DNA from: WS-2 sp036507005
Lineage (GTDB): Bacteria > Eisenbacteria > RBG-16-71-46
Reading direction: 5' to 3'
Assembly: GCA_036507005.1 (NCBI GenBank)
Contig: DASXQT010000006.1
Span: 1-64,000, forward strand
DNA length: 64,000 nt
Below are positions 26,672 through 35,554 of the stretch, piece by piece (the first letter of the stretch is position 1; each line of letters opens with the position of its first letter). The notes below the pieces were generated by a model. The model had not been told where the DNA came from and searched no databases. It was given only the letters and a program-made list of their open reading frames with translations. Made by a program: the position numbers and the translations under genes.

Positions 26672-28174
26672 TTGCCCGCGCAGGAGTCCGCCGCCCTGAT
26701 CGTCGCCCCGCCCCGTCTATCGAAGTCCCGCTACACCGCGGGGCTCCAGTGCCACAAGCAGCTCTGGTGGCGGGTGCACGAGCCCGACGCGCCCGAGCTG
26801 GTCGCCGCCGCCGTGGAGCGCTTCCGGCTCGACCAGGGCACGAAGGTCGGCGAGCGCGCGCGGGAGTACGTGCCGGGCGGATGCCTGATCGACATTCCCC
26901 ACGACCGGATCGAGGAGCGGGTCGCGGCGACCTCGGCCGCGCTGGCCGCCGGCGCGCGCGTGGTCTACGAGGCCTCCTTCCTCGCGGACCGCGTGTTCGC
27001 CGCGGTGGATATCCTCGAGCGCCGCGGCGACGGCTTCGGGCTCATCGAGGTGAAGTCGTCCACCACGGTCAAGCCCGAGCACCTCCCGGACGTCGCGATC
27101 CAGATGCACGTGCTCCGGCGCGCGGGGCTCGAGGTCACGCGCGCCGAGGTCATGCACTTGAACCGCGCGTGCACGTACCCCGACCTCTCCGATCTGTACG
27201 TGCGCGAGGACGTCACCTCCGGCGTCGTCGCGCTGCTGCCGGCCGTGCCGCGACTCGCCGAAGCGCAGCTCGGAATGCTGGAAGGGCCGCTCCCCGGGGT
27301 CGCGATCGGCCCCCATTGCACGGCGCCCCACGACTGCCCGTTCCTCGCGCGCTGCTGGTCGGGCCTGCCGGAACACCACGTGAGCACGCTCTACTACGCG
27401 GGGAAGAAGGCGTGGGACCTCGAGTCCCGCGGCTACCGCACGATCTTCGATCTGCCCGAGGGGCTGGACCTGCACCCGGCGGCCGAGCGGCAGCGCCGCA
27501 GCGTGCGGGAGGGAAGGATGATCGTGGAGCCCGGCCTGGGGGAGGCGCTCGCGGCCTTCCGTCCGCCGCTCGCGTTCCTCGACTTCGAGACGGTCGCCCC
27601 GGCGATCCCGGTGTGGGAAGGGTGCCATCCCTACGACGCCGTCCCCGTCCAGTTCAGCTGCCACAAGCAGGAAGGGGGCGCACTCGCTCACTTCGAGTGG
27701 CTCGCGGAGGGCCCCGAGGACTCGCGCGCGGCGTGCGCCGAGCGACTGATCGCCGCCTGCGCCGGGGCCGAGACCGTGGTGGCGTACAACGCGGCCTTCG
27801 AGCGCACCTGCCTGGGCCCGCTCGCCGCGCGGCTCGACGCGCGCCTCGTGCGCGGCATCCAGGACATCGACCGGAGGCTCCAGGACATGCTGCCGCTGGT
27901 GCGCGAGCACGTGTACCACCCGGCCTTCCACGGGAGCTTCGGCTTGAAGCGCGTCCTGCCCGCGCTCGTTCCCGAGCTGAGCTACGAGGGGCTCGAGGTG
28001 TCGGACGGGAGCCTGGCGTCCGTGCTGCTCGATCGCCTGCTGTTCGGCGAGGCCGCCATGCAGGACGAAGAGCGGCGCGGCCTGCGGCAGGACCTGCTGC
28101 GCTACTGCGCCCTGGACACGCTGGGCGCGGCGCGGCTCTTCCAGCGCCTGCGCGAGCTGGCAGCCGGAGGCTGA
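26672..28174 (+). CDS. Cas4-like nuclease fused to DUF2779 exonuclease-like domain
   Basis: About 500 residues. The N-terminal half looks like a Cas4/RecB-type PD-(D/E)XK nuclease: SKSRYTAGLQCHKQLWW, VFAAVDILERRGDG, IEVKSSTT, and a cysteine cluster completed by HCTAPHDCPFLARCW that may bind Fe-S. The C-terminal half (DUF2779) has the DEDD exonuclease pattern: LAFLDFETVAPAIP, VVAYNAAFERTCL, and LLRYCALDTLGAARLF. The role is probably DNA processing or repair. No cas genes or repeats are nearby. The start is uncertain: only TTG at 26672 and other rare codons are available and there is no clear ribosome site. Confidence 0.75.
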   Translation: MPAQESAALIVAPPRLSKSRYTAGLQCHKQLWWRVHEPDAPELVAAAVERFRLDQGTKVGERAREYVPGGCLIDIPHDRIEERVAATSAALAAGARVVYEASFLADRVFAAVDILERRGDGFGLIEVKSSTTVKPEHLPDVAIQMHVLRRAGLEVTRAEVMHLNRACTYPDLSDLYVREDVTSGVVALLPAVPRLAEAQLGMLEGPLPGVAIGPHCTAPHDCPFLARCWSGLPEHHVSTLYYAGKKAWDLESRGYRTIFDLPEGLDLHPAAERQRRSVREGRMIVEPGLGEALAAFRPPLAFLDFETVAPAIPVWEGCHPYDAVPVQFSCHKQEGGALAHFEWLAEGPEDSRAACAERLIAACAGAETVVAYNAAFERTCLGPLAARLDARLVRGIQDIDRRLQDMLPLVREHVYHPAFHGSFGLKRVLPALVPELSYEGLEVSDGSLASVLLDRLLFGEAAMQDEERRGLRQDLLRYCALDTLGAARLFQRLRELAAGG

Positions 28175-28313
28175 GGCCGGGCGTTCTGGCACGGCGCCCG
28201 TGACGGACCTATAGTCGGCGGCGGCTCGATCTTCCGCTCCGACGGAACCTCAGCCCGGCCGCCCCGGAGCCGAGGGGGCGCTGGCCGCGAATCCTCTCGG
28301 CCGAGGAGAAACG

Positions 28314-28979
28314 ATGACCGCACGCTCGAGGTGTTCCGGCCTCGCCGTCCTCACCTTGCTCGCCTTCCCCACACTGGCGACCCGGGCGAATGCCGGCGCG
28401 CAGAAGTACCTGAATCCGCAATTCGCCGCCCTCACGGCGAATCACAAGACCATCGCGATCCTCCCGTTCAAAGTCACGATCGACATGAAGCACATGCCGA
28501 AGGACATGACGATCGAGATGCTCCGCAAGTCGGAGGAAGACGAGTCACTGGAGTTCCAGAAGCAGCTCTACGCCCGCTTCCTGCAGCGTGCGCAGGACGG
28601 CGAGTACACCGTGGGGTTCCAGGACGTCGACCAGACGAACGCGATGCTCGCCAAGGCCGGCATCCCGCTCGACAGCCTGGCCGCGCACACACGGGACGAG
28701 ATCGCGCACGCTCTTGGCGCGGACGCGCTCGTTTCGGGCTCGATTCACCAGGCACGCCCGACTTCGACCGGCGCCGCGATCGCGCAGACCCTGCTCATCG
28801 GCTTCAGCGGTTCCACGCAGCGGGTGGACATCAACATGAGCGTCCACAACGGTTCCGACGGGGCCCTGCTGTGGAGCTACGATCACACCGACAAGGGCGG
28901 GCTCTCGAACTCGGTCGAGGCGATGACGAAGTCATTGCTGAAGAAGGTGGCGGGGAACTTCCCATACCGGAAGAGCTGA
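28314..28979 (+). CDS. Secreted CsgG/DUF799-like protein
   Basis: A 221-residue protein with a signal peptide (CSGLAVLTLLAFPTLATRANAG). GAGGAGA precedes the ATG. After the signal come HKTIAILPFKVTI, then a central helical part, and LGADALVSGSIHQARPTS, VDINMSVHNGSDGALLWSYDH. The 'AILPF ... ADALVSG ... DG.LLW' pattern is that of CsgG-like and DUF799 periplasmic proteins. There is no lipobox cysteine after the signal, so it is probably soluble or outer-membrane associated. The gene stands alone. A related pattern is seen in the lipoprotein at 54760. Confidence 0.6.
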   Translation: MTARSRCSGLAVLTLLAFPTLATRANAGAQKYLNPQFAALTANHKTIAILPFKVTIDMKHMPKDMTIEMLRKSEEDESLEFQKQLYARFLQRAQDGEYTVGFQDVDQTNAMLAKAGIPLDSLAAHTRDEIAHALGADALVSGSIHQARPTSTGAAIAQTLLIGFSGSTQRVDINMSVHNGSDGALLWSYDHTDKGGLSNSVEAMTKSLLKKVAGNFPYRKS

Positions 28980-29048
28980 TCGCGGCGGGAGGGACCCTGA
29001 TGCGCCCGGCGGCGCTGCTGCTGCCACGCGGCGGATCGTGCGCCGGCC

Positions 29049-30629
29049 TCAGTGCGCGGCCGCGCCCGCCCCGTACCCGCGGCTCTTCCGCATCAGCGCG
29101 AGCAGCGGAAGCGCGACCAGGAACGCGAACCCGAAGATCAGGAACAGGCTCTCGAAGGACAGCATCAGCGCCTGGCGCCGGACCAGGCCGTCGAGCATGC
29201 CGATCGCCTGGGTCCCGGCGAGCGGCGCCGGCGTGCCCCGGGCGATCAGCCCGGCGGTCATCGCGGCCAGCCGCTCGCGCGCGACCTCGCCGTAGGCGGT
29301 CACGTTCTCGGCCAGGCGCGCGTGGTGGATCGCCTGGAAGCGGGTGAGGAGCGTCGCGCTGATCGCGATCCCGGCGCTGCCCCCGAGCTGGCGCGACAGG
29401 TTGAAGAGCCCGGTGCCGTTCGGGATCCGCGCCATCGGCAGGTCGGCGAGCGACATGTTGGTGAGCGGGACGAAGATCATGCCGAGCCCCGTGCCTCGCA
29501 GGATCAGGGGCCAGAAGTAGTCGCTCATGCCGCTCTCGGTGGTGAAGCGCGACCACTGGAACATCGCCAGCGCGTACACCGCGACGCCGGCCAGCACCGA
29601 GAGCCGCGGGTTGATGAGCCGCGCGTTCCGCCCCATCACCGCCATCACCACGGCGCTCGCGATCGCGCCGGGGAGGATGACGAGGCCGGTCTGGTTGGCG
29701 GTGAACCCCTGGAGCGCCTGGAGGTAGACCGGCAGCAGGAACACCGTGCCGTAGAGGCACGCGCCGAGCGCGGCGGCGAAGATCACGCCGGCCGCGAGCT
29801 GGCGGCTCTTCAGGATCCGGAGGTCCATCACCGGGTGCGGGGTGCGCAGCTCGTGCCACACGAAGAGCGCGAGCGACACGGCGCTCAACGCCGCGAGCGC
29901 CACGATCTGGCGCGAGGCGAACCAGTCGAAGCGCTCGCCGCGCTCGAGCATGGTCTGGAGCGAGCCGATGCCGGCCACGAGCAGGAGGAGCCCGAACCAG
30001 TCCACGGGCCCGACCTTCTCGGCGTGGCGCGAGTCGCCGACGAAGCCCAGCGTCAGCAGCAGGGCGAGCGCGCCGAACGGGAGGTTGATGTAGAAGATCC
30101 ACGGCCAGGAGAGCGTGTCGGTGATGTAGCCGCCGAGCGTGGGCCCGAGCGTCGGCCCCACCATCACGCCCATGCCGAAGATCGCCATCGCGGTGCCGTA
30201 CTCGGCGGGCGGGAACACCTCGTACAGGATGGCCTGCGCGGTCGAGAGCAGCGCGCCGCCGCCCAGGCCCTGCAGGATGCGCCAGAACACCAGATCGGCG
30301 AGGGTGTGCGAGCTGCCGCAGAAGAACGAGGCGATGGTGAAGAGCGCAATCGAGCCGGCGAAGTAGCGGCGGCGCCCGAAGCGGGCCGAGAGCCAGCCGG
30401 TGATCGGCAGCACGATCACGTTGGCGACGATGTAGCCGGTCGCGACCCACGCGATCTGGTCGAGCGTGGCGCCCAGGTTCCCCATCATGTGCGGGATCGC
30501 CACGTTCACGATGCTGGTGTCGAGCAGCTCCATCATCGCGGCCATGGTGACCGTGATCGCGATGATGTAGCGGTTCGCGTACGGGTCGAGCGCCGCGGCG
30601 CGACCGGAGACCAGGTCCATCGCGGTCAT
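29049..30629 (-). CDS. DHA2-family MFS multidrug efflux transporter (EmrB/QacA type)
   Basis: A 526-residue protein with about 14 membrane helices. Motifs of the DHA2 family are present: LLDTSIVNVAIPHM in helix 1, ITGWLSARFGRRRYF (motif A), WRILQGLGGGALLSTAQAIL, and the motif C stretch MGVMVGPTLGPTLGG. It pumps drugs or other amphiphiles using the proton gradient. It starts five bases after the HlyD-type gene, so inner-membrane pump, adaptor and TolC channel are made as one unit. The order TolC-adaptor-pump under a TetR repressor is a typical EmrAB-like operon. Confidence 0.9.
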   Translation of the reverse strand: MTAMDLVSGRAAALDPYANRYIIAITVTMAAMMELLDTSIVNVAIPHMMGNLGATLDQIAWVATGYIVANVIVLPITGWLSARFGRRRYFAGSIALFTIASFFCGSSHTLADLVFWRILQGLGGGALLSTAQAILYEVFPPAEYGTAMAIFGMGVMVGPTLGPTLGGYITDTLSWPWIFYINLPFGALALLLTLGFVGDSRHAEKVGPVDWFGLLLLVAGIGSLQTMLERGERFDWFASRQIVALAALSAVSLALFVWHELRTPHPVMDLRILKSRQLAAGVIFAAALGACLYGTVFLLPVYLQALQGFTANQTGLVILPGAIASAVVMAVMGRNARLINPRLSVLAGVAVYALAMFQWSRFTTESGMSDYFWPLILRGTGLGMIFVPLTNMSLADLPMARIPNGTGLFNLSRQLGGSAGIAISATLLTRFQAIHHARLAENVTAYGEVARERLAAMTAGLIARGTPAPLAGTQAIGMLDGLVRRQALMLSFESLFLIFGFAFLVALPLLALMRKSRGYGAGAAAH

Positions 30630-30634
30630 GGCGG

Positions 30635-31774
30635 CTACCGGGTCGCGATCGCGACCTTGACGCTGGTGCCGGGGCGCAGCGGGTGGGCCGCGTCCGGGGG
30701 CCCGGTGAGCCGGATCTTGGCCGGGATGCGCTGCACCACCTTGGTGAAGTTGCCGGTGGCGTTGTCGGGCGGGAGCAGCGAGAACTTGGCGCCGGTCGCC
30801 GCGCTCAGGCTCTCGACGCGGCCCGCGAAGCGGCGTCCGGGGTACGAATCCGCCACGATCTCGACCCGGTCGCCGGGCGTCACGTCCTTGATCTCGGTCT
30901 CCTTGAGGTTGGCGACCACCCAGGTGTCCTCCAGCGACACCACGCTCATGAGCGGCTGCCCCACCTGGACGAGTTGCCCGACCTCGACGCTCTTCTTGCT
31001 CACCACGCCCGAGCTGGGGGCGGTGATGCGGGTGTAGGAGAGCTGGAGCGACGCCAGGTCGCGCGCGGCGCTGGCCGCGGCCGCGCGGGCGTCGGCGCCC
31101 TCGAGGCCGGCCGCTGCCGCCTCGGCCTGCTCGCGCGCCGCGTTGAGCTGGGCGTCGGCGGCGCGCGCCCCGGCCTCGGCGTTGTCGAGCTGCTGGCGCC
31201 CGACCACGTCGCGTGCTGCGAGCGCGCGGTAGCGCTCGAGATCCTGCGCGGCGCGCCAGGCATTGGCTTCGGCCTGCGCCACGGTGGCGCGCGCCGCGGC
31301 GAGCTGCGACGCGGCCTGGCCGGCGCGGCCGCGGCTGCCGGAGCTGGAGAGCGCGACCGCGAGGTCGGCGTCGGCCTGCTTCAGGCGCGCCGCGAAGTCG
31401 CGGTCGTCGATCTGCACCAGCACGTCTCCCGCGGCGACCGTGCGGTTGTCGTCCACGTTCACGGCCGCGACGAAGCCGCTCACCTTGGAGATCACCGGGA
31501 CGATGTGGCCCTCGACCTGGGCGTTGTCGGTCGTGACGTGGCTCATGCCGAAGATCACGCCGCGCGCGCCGAGCCCGGCGAGCGAGAGCACCGCGAGGCC
31601 CGCCACGGCGAGCAGCAGGGGCCTGCGCCCGCCGCGGGCGGGCGGCGCCGCGCCCGGCTCGGGAGTCGAGGCGGGGGGGACGCCGCCTCGCCCGTCGTTG
31701 CCGAGGGGCTCGCGCTGGAGGGGAGCTGCGGGAGGCGCCGCCGGCGCGCTCCTGGTTTCGGTGGCTGTGGTCAT
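30635..31774 (-). CDS. HlyD/EmrA-family membrane fusion protein
   Basis: A 379-residue adaptor. A Pro/Ala-rich cytoplasmic N-terminus leads to one membrane helix (RPLLLAVAGLAVLSLAGLG). The lipoyl halves are TTDNAQVEGHIVPVISKVSGFV and TRITAPSSGVVSKKSVEVGQLV, separated by an Ala-rich coiled-coil of about 130 residues. The barrel part has LVSVVSLEDTWVVANLKETEI-type strands (here MSVVSLEDTWVVANLKE). It connects the DHA2 pump to the TolC channel. Confidence 0.9.
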   Translation of the reverse strand: MTTATETRSAPAAPPAAPLQREPLGNDGRGGVPPASTPEPGAAPPARGGRRPLLLAVAGLAVLSLAGLGARGVIFGMSHVTTDNAQVEGHIVPVISKVSGFVAAVNVDDNRTVAAGDVLVQIDDRDFAARLKQADADLAVALSSSGSRGRAGQAASQLAAARATVAQAEANAWRAAQDLERYRALAARDVVGRQQLDNAEAGARAADAQLNAAREQAEAAAAGLEGADARAAAASAARDLASLQLSYTRITAPSSGVVSKKSVEVGQLVQVGQPLMSVVSLEDTWVVANLKETEIKDVTPGDRVEIVADSYPGRRFAGRVESLSAATGAKFSLLPPDNATGNFTKVVQRIPAKIRLTGPPDAAHPLRPGTSVKVAIATR

Positions 31775-31813
31775 CGGAGGATTCCTTCTCGGCCAGGGTC
31801 GTTTCGCGTCACG

Positions 31814-33145
31814 TCACTTCACGGTGCGGGCCGCGCCCACCGCGCGCGCCAGCGCGATGCGCGCCGCCGCGGTCGCGTAGCGCGCGTCGATCCGGGCGTC
31901 GCGCGCCCGCACCATCGTGGACTGGGCATCGATCAGCTCGATGTGGCCGGCCACGCCGTTCTTGAACCGGTCGGTGGCCTGCGCCAGCTCCTGGTCGGCC
32001 AGGCTCACGCGCTCCTCGGCCACGCTCTGCTGGTCGACCCCGGAGGCGATCTCGAGCAGCGCGGCCTGGGTCTCGGCCGCCACCTGGTCGCGCAGGTCGC
32101 GCTCGCGCACCTCGGCCTCGCGGATCGCCGCGTTCCCCTCGGCGATGCGCGCCTCGCGGCGCAAGCCGTCGAGGATCGGGAGCGTGAGCGCCACGCCCAC
32201 CTGCCGCGTGGCGATGGCGTCCGGACCGGTCTCGCCGCTCAGGCCGTAGTCGGCGGAGGCCTCGAGGCGCGGCAGGCGCTCGGCGGCGACGGCCGAGCGA
32301 TCCGAGCGCGCGCGGCGCAGCCGGCTGCTCTGGGTGAGGAGCTCGGGCCGGTGCGCGAGCGCCATTGCGAGCGCGGCGCCGGTGTCGGCCGGGGCCGCCG
32401 AGCCGCCGATCGAGTCCGACAGCGTGTCGGCGAGGTCGAAGCCGGTGGCGGGATCGAGACCGAGCGAGCGCGCCAGGTCGATGCGCGAGCGGTCGAGCTG
32501 GTTCTGCGCGACCAGGAGCTGGCCGCGCGCCGCGGCGAGCTGGGTGCGGGCGCGCGTCACGTCGATCGCCGGGCTCACGCCCGCCTTCTGCTGCGCCTCC
32601 GCGAGATCCAGGAGCCGGGCGGCGATGCCCGAGTCGAGCTGCCGGGCCTCGACCACCGCCTGGGCCCGCAGCGCGCGCAGGTAGGCGAGCGATGCGCCCT
32701 GGGCCGCCACCTCGGCGCTGGTTTCGCGCTCGGCGCGGCTCACCGCGACCGCGTCACCCGCGGCGCGGAGCTTGGCCCACGCGGCGGGATCGATCAGGCT
32801 CTGCCGGACCTGGAAGCGGGCGTCGAGGACGTCGAACGGTCCCACCAGGTCGGACGAGGGAGGCACACCCGGGATGCTCGGGAACTCGATCCCGATCGTG
32901 GCCTTGTTGAAGGTCCGGTTGGCCGCCGAGGCCGTGCCCGAGAGGCTGGGCAGCAGCGCCCCGCGCGCCTCGGCGCGGCGCGACTCCGCGGCTTTGGTCT
33001 CGAGGCCCGCGATCTCGACCGCGGGCGTCGCGCCGGATGCGATCCGCACCGCGTCCGCGAGCGAGAGCCGCGTGGCGCCCGACGCCGGCGCGGAGGCCGC
33101 GGCGGCGACGGCGACGGCGGCCGCAATCCGCGCGAGGCGGGTCAT
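31814..33145 (-). CDS. TolC-family outer-membrane efflux channel
   Basis: A 443-residue protein with signal peptide (LARIAAAVAVAAAASAPASGA) and two repeats of long helices and short strands (RLSLADAVRIASGATPAVEIAG ... LLPSLSGTAS; and ALAMALAHRPELLTQSSRLRRA ... LPRLEASADYGL). The C-terminal helix pair has RFKNGVAGHIELIDAQST. Its ATG overlaps the TetR stop by four bases, which ties channel production to repressor transcription. It forms the outer-membrane exit of the efflux system. Confidence 0.88.
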   Translation of the reverse strand: MTRLARIAAAVAVAAAASAPASGATRLSLADAVRIASGATPAVEIAGLETKAAESRRAEARGALLPSLSGTASAANRTFNKATIGIEFPSIPGVPPSSDLVGPFDVLDARFQVRQSLIDPAAWAKLRAAGDAVAVSRAERETSAEVAAQGASLAYLRALRAQAVVEARQLDSGIAARLLDLAEAQQKAGVSPAIDVTRARTQLAAARGQLLVAQNQLDRSRIDLARSLGLDPATGFDLADTLSDSIGGSAAPADTGAALAMALAHRPELLTQSSRLRRARSDRSAVAAERLPRLEASADYGLSGETGPDAIATRQVGVALTLPILDGLRREARIAEGNAAIREAEVRERDLRDQVAAETQAALLEIASGVDQQSVAEERVSLADQELAQATDRFKNGVAGHIELIDAQSTMVRARDARIDARYATAAARIALARAVGAARTVK

Positions 33146-33813
33146 GACGCCGCTCCGGAGGGCGCCGCGATCCCGCGCAGGTAGGTGTCGAGATGTAGGT
33201 CCACGAAGGCGCGCACGTCGAAGCCGCGGGGATCACAGCGCACGAAGGAATGCTTCCAGATCGAGACGAAGACCAGGGGAGCGAGCAGCAGGCGCACCGC
33301 GAGCGGGACGTCGAGCGTGCGGAACTCGCCGCGGTCGATGCCGAGCTGGATGGCGCGCCCGAACAGCTCGCGGCCGCGCTCGACCACCTCACGGTGATAG
33401 AACTTCGCCAGCTCGGGAAAGTTGGAGGCCTCGGCCATCACCAGCTTGGGAATGCCCGAGAGGCGCGACTCGCCGACCGTCTCCCACCAGCGCCGCACCA
33501 TGAGCGCGATCAGGTCACGCGCGCTTCCCTGGTAACCGGCCACGAGCGCCTCGCCCTCGGCGATCACCGGCACGATCGACTCGCGCACCACCGCCTGGAA
33601 CACCGCCTCCTTGCTCGGGAAGTAGAGATACATCGTCCCCTTGGTGATGCCGGCGCGGCGCGCCACGTCCTCGAGCTTGGTGGCCGCAAACCCCCGCTCG
33701 ACGAAGCTGTCGAGCGCCGCGTCCATGATCTCCGCCGGCCGCGCGTCCTTGCGCCGCCGCCAGCGGGGGCCGTGCCGCTGGCCCGTTTTCGCCGTTTGCC
33801 TGGGGGTGCTCAT
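33142..33813 (-). CDS. TetR/AcrR-family repressor of the efflux operon
   Basis: A 223-residue regulator: helix-turn-helix at residues about 25-65 (IMDAALDSFVERGFAATKLEDVARRAGITKGTMYLYF in two parts) and a larger ligand-binding domain with RWWETVGESRLSGIPKLVMAEA. An in-frame ATG at 33840 exists, but it lies inside the proximal operator palindrome (33825-33840). The ATG at 33813 leaves both operators upstream, so I use it. The repressor is the first gene of TetR-TolC-HlyD-DHA2 and probably represses the whole operon until an inducing drug binds. Confidence 0.88.
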   Translation of the reverse strand: MSTPRQTAKTGQRHGPRWRRRKDARPAEIMDAALDSFVERGFAATKLEDVARRAGITKGTMYLYFPSKEAVFQAVVRESIVPVIAEGEALVAGYQGSARDLIALMVRRWWETVGESRLSGIPKLVMAEASNFPELAKFYHREVVERGRELFGRAIQLGIDRGEFRTLDVPLAVRLLLAPLVFVSIWKHSFVRCDPRGFDVRAFVDLHLDTYLRGIAAPSGAAS

Positions 33814-33824
33814 GGCCGCGTTTG

Positions 33825-33840
33825 ATGACCTGCGGGTCAT
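33825..33840. promoter_or_regulatory. TetR operator, proximal copy
   Basis: Perfect inverted repeat ATGACC-TGCG-GGTCAT, 11 bases upstream of the repressor start at 33813. The same 14-base core with one change recurs 31 bases away at 33856. Confidence 0.65.
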
Positions 33841-33855
33841 TAGGATTCGAAGTAA

Positions 33856-33872
33856 ATGACCTGCGCGTCAAT
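33856..33872. promoter_or_regulatory. TetR operator, distal copy
   Basis: ATGACCTGCGCGTCAAT, a near copy of the proximal operator, offset by 31 bases or about three helical turns. A minus-strand TTGACG box (33871-33866) lies inside it, so a bound dimer would cover the likely -35 box of the efflux operon. The -10 box is not clear. Confidence 0.6.
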
Positions 33873-33956
33873 TAGCGCTTTCAGGCGATGGGGATGGGTG
33901 CTCGGAAGATTGCGGATGAAGCAGGCCAAAGGGCCGTAGGCGGCGGAGCTAGGGGA

Positions 33957-34367
33957 TCAGCCGGCCAGCTTCTCCGCGGCTTCGGCCGGCACCTCCTCCA
34001 CCGAGAACTGGGACGAGACCCGGTATGCGAACCAGAGCGCGATCGGCACGCCGAGGACGTACGGGTTGGCCATCCACGAATAGCGCACCGCCAGGAGCAC
34101 TCCGAGGAAAGCGAGCACTGCCATGCCCGCGATGTCGACCCAGCCGAAGTTCCAGGCCCTGGCGCGCAGCCAGGTCCCGCATCGGCACCGCCACGGCCGC
34201 GTCTGCTCCGCGTCCGCCGCGCGCGCATGCCCGAGCGGGCCCCAGCCTTGCCTCGAGCGGTCCCGCAGGTTCTTCGCGGCGCGCTCGCCGAAGATGCCGT
34301 GCTCCCTGTCCCACGCAGAGTAGGGGAAGCGGCACCGCGGACACTCGTTCGGTCGTCTGGGGTCCAT
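33957..34367 (-). CDS. Small zinc-ribbon membrane protein
   Basis: A 136-residue hypothetical protein. It starts MDPRRPNECPRCRFPYSAWDRE, with CPRC and a later CRC (RPWRCRCGTW) that could form a zinc ribbon, followed by two hydrophobic segments (GMAVLAFLGVLLAVRYSWM and NPYVLGVPIALWFAY) and an acidic tail (VEEVPAEAAEKLAG). I do not recognise the family. Coding is supported by clear amphipathic and membrane segments and a lack of competing frames. Confidence 0.55.
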   Translation of the reverse strand: MDPRRPNECPRCRFPYSAWDREHGIFGERAAKNLRDRSRQGWGPLGHARAADAEQTRPWRCRCGTWLRARAWNFGWVDIAGMAVLAFLGVLLAVRYSWMANPYVLGVPIALWFAYRVSSQFSVEEVPAEAAEKLAG

Positions 34368-34480
34368 GCGCCCTCCGGAATTCCGCCACCGCGGTTATCG
34401 ACGGACGCCGGTCGAAGCTTGACGCGGCGAGGCCACGTGTGCGGAACGCAGGATGAAGCCCGACTTCCGGCCTCTGGAGA

Positions 34481-35554
34481 TCAGGCGGCGAGCCACACTC
34501 GCTGGAAGAACCACCACGCGCCGGCGACGATGATCGCGGCGGACGCGTATGCGACCACGGTCCGCGACTGCATCGGGCGGCGGGAGTGCAGCAGCGCGAG
34601 CGCCGGGGCAACGGAGAGCACGATGCACGCCTGCCCGATCTCGACCCCGGCGTTGAACGAGGCGAGCGACCAGCCGAGCGCCCCGGGAGGGAGGCCGAAC
34701 TCGCGCAGCACGCCGGCGAAGCCGAAGCCGTGGATGAAGCCGAACGCGAACGCGATGCGGGCGCGCCAGTCGCGCGGGCGGCGCAAGGCCAGCAGCGTCT
34801 CGACTCCGATAAAGACGATCGAGAGCGCGATCAGGGGCTCGATCACCCGTGCAGGCGGATCGACCACGCGCAGCGCCGCGAGCGCCAGTGTGATGCTGTG
34901 GGCCGCCGTGAAGGCGGTCACGATCTTCAGCAGGCGCCCGATCGAGCCCCCCAGCAGCAGCAGCCCGACGATGAAGAGGATGTGGTCGGGACCGACGAAG
35001 ATGTGGTGGATGCCCTGGAGCACGAACGTCTGCACCACGGCCCACACGCCCTGGGGACCGCCGGAGTACCAGGTGGCGTCGGGGTGCGCATGGTCGAGCA
35101 GCGCCTGCAGCTCGAGCGCTCCGCGATGGTAGACGTTGAAGTAGGTCTCGTGCGGCGGGTCGTAGGGGAAGAGCCGGCCGCGCAGCTCGAGCACGCCGGG
35201 TGGGCCGACCTCGGCGCTCCAGTCGAAGCTCACGGATCTGCGGTCGCGCACGATCTCGAACGATCCCCAGCGCAGCGGGAAGCGCCGGCCATCGGCGAGC
35301 AGCATCAAGCGCGACTCGAGCATCGCGTGCAGCCCGGCGAGGCGGGCTGCGACGTAGCGGGCGTCGAAGAGCGAGTCCGGGGCGGGCAGCCCGGCCTCGT
35401 GCGCCAGGTCGACCACGTGCCCCATCACGCGCCCCTCCATCCTCGTGGGCCCGACGCGGACCTCGACGTGGCTGTAGGGCTCCTGATGCGCGGACGCCCG
35501 GCCGGCGAGCGCGAGCGCCAACGCCAGGGCCGCCGCCGTCGCCCGGCGCTTCAC
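34481..35554 (-). CDS. HupE/UreJ-like membrane protein (predicted metal permease)
   Basis: A 357-residue protein. The start is a GTG overlapping the stop of the DUF4198 gene (GTGA); the signal peptide AAALALALALAGRASAHQ begins there. A periplasmic N-terminal domain of about 170 residues precedes seven or so helices with the HupE/UreJ_2 signature GIHHIFVGPDHILFIVG and FIHGFGFAGVLRE, rich in membrane His and Asp. HupE/UreJ proteins move nickel or cobalt. The pairing with DUF4198, itself linked to metal uptake, supports a role in metal import; the metal is unknown. Confidence 0.8.
   Translation of the reverse strand: MKRRATAAALALALALAGRASAHQEPYSHVEVRVGPTRMEGRVMGHVVDLAHEAGLPAPDSLFDARYVAARLAGLHAMLESRLMLLADGRRFPLRWGSFEIVRDRRSVSFDWSAEVGPPGVLELRGRLFPYDPPHETYFNVYHRGALELQALLDHAHPDATWYSGGPQGVWAVVQTFVLQGIHHIFVGPDHILFIVGLLLLGGSIGRLLKIVTAFTAAHSITLALAALRVVDPPARVIEPLIALSIVFIGVETLLALRRPRDWRARIAFAFGFIHGFGFAGVLREFGLPPGALGWSLASFNAGVEIGQACIVLSVAPALALLHSRRPMQSRTVVAYASAAIIVAGAWWFFQRVWLAA

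Noticed and set aside
26672..28174. Cas4-like protein as sign of a CRISPR locus
   Set aside because: No repeat-spacer array and no other cas gene anywhere in the window; the DUF2779 fusion is a separate family.
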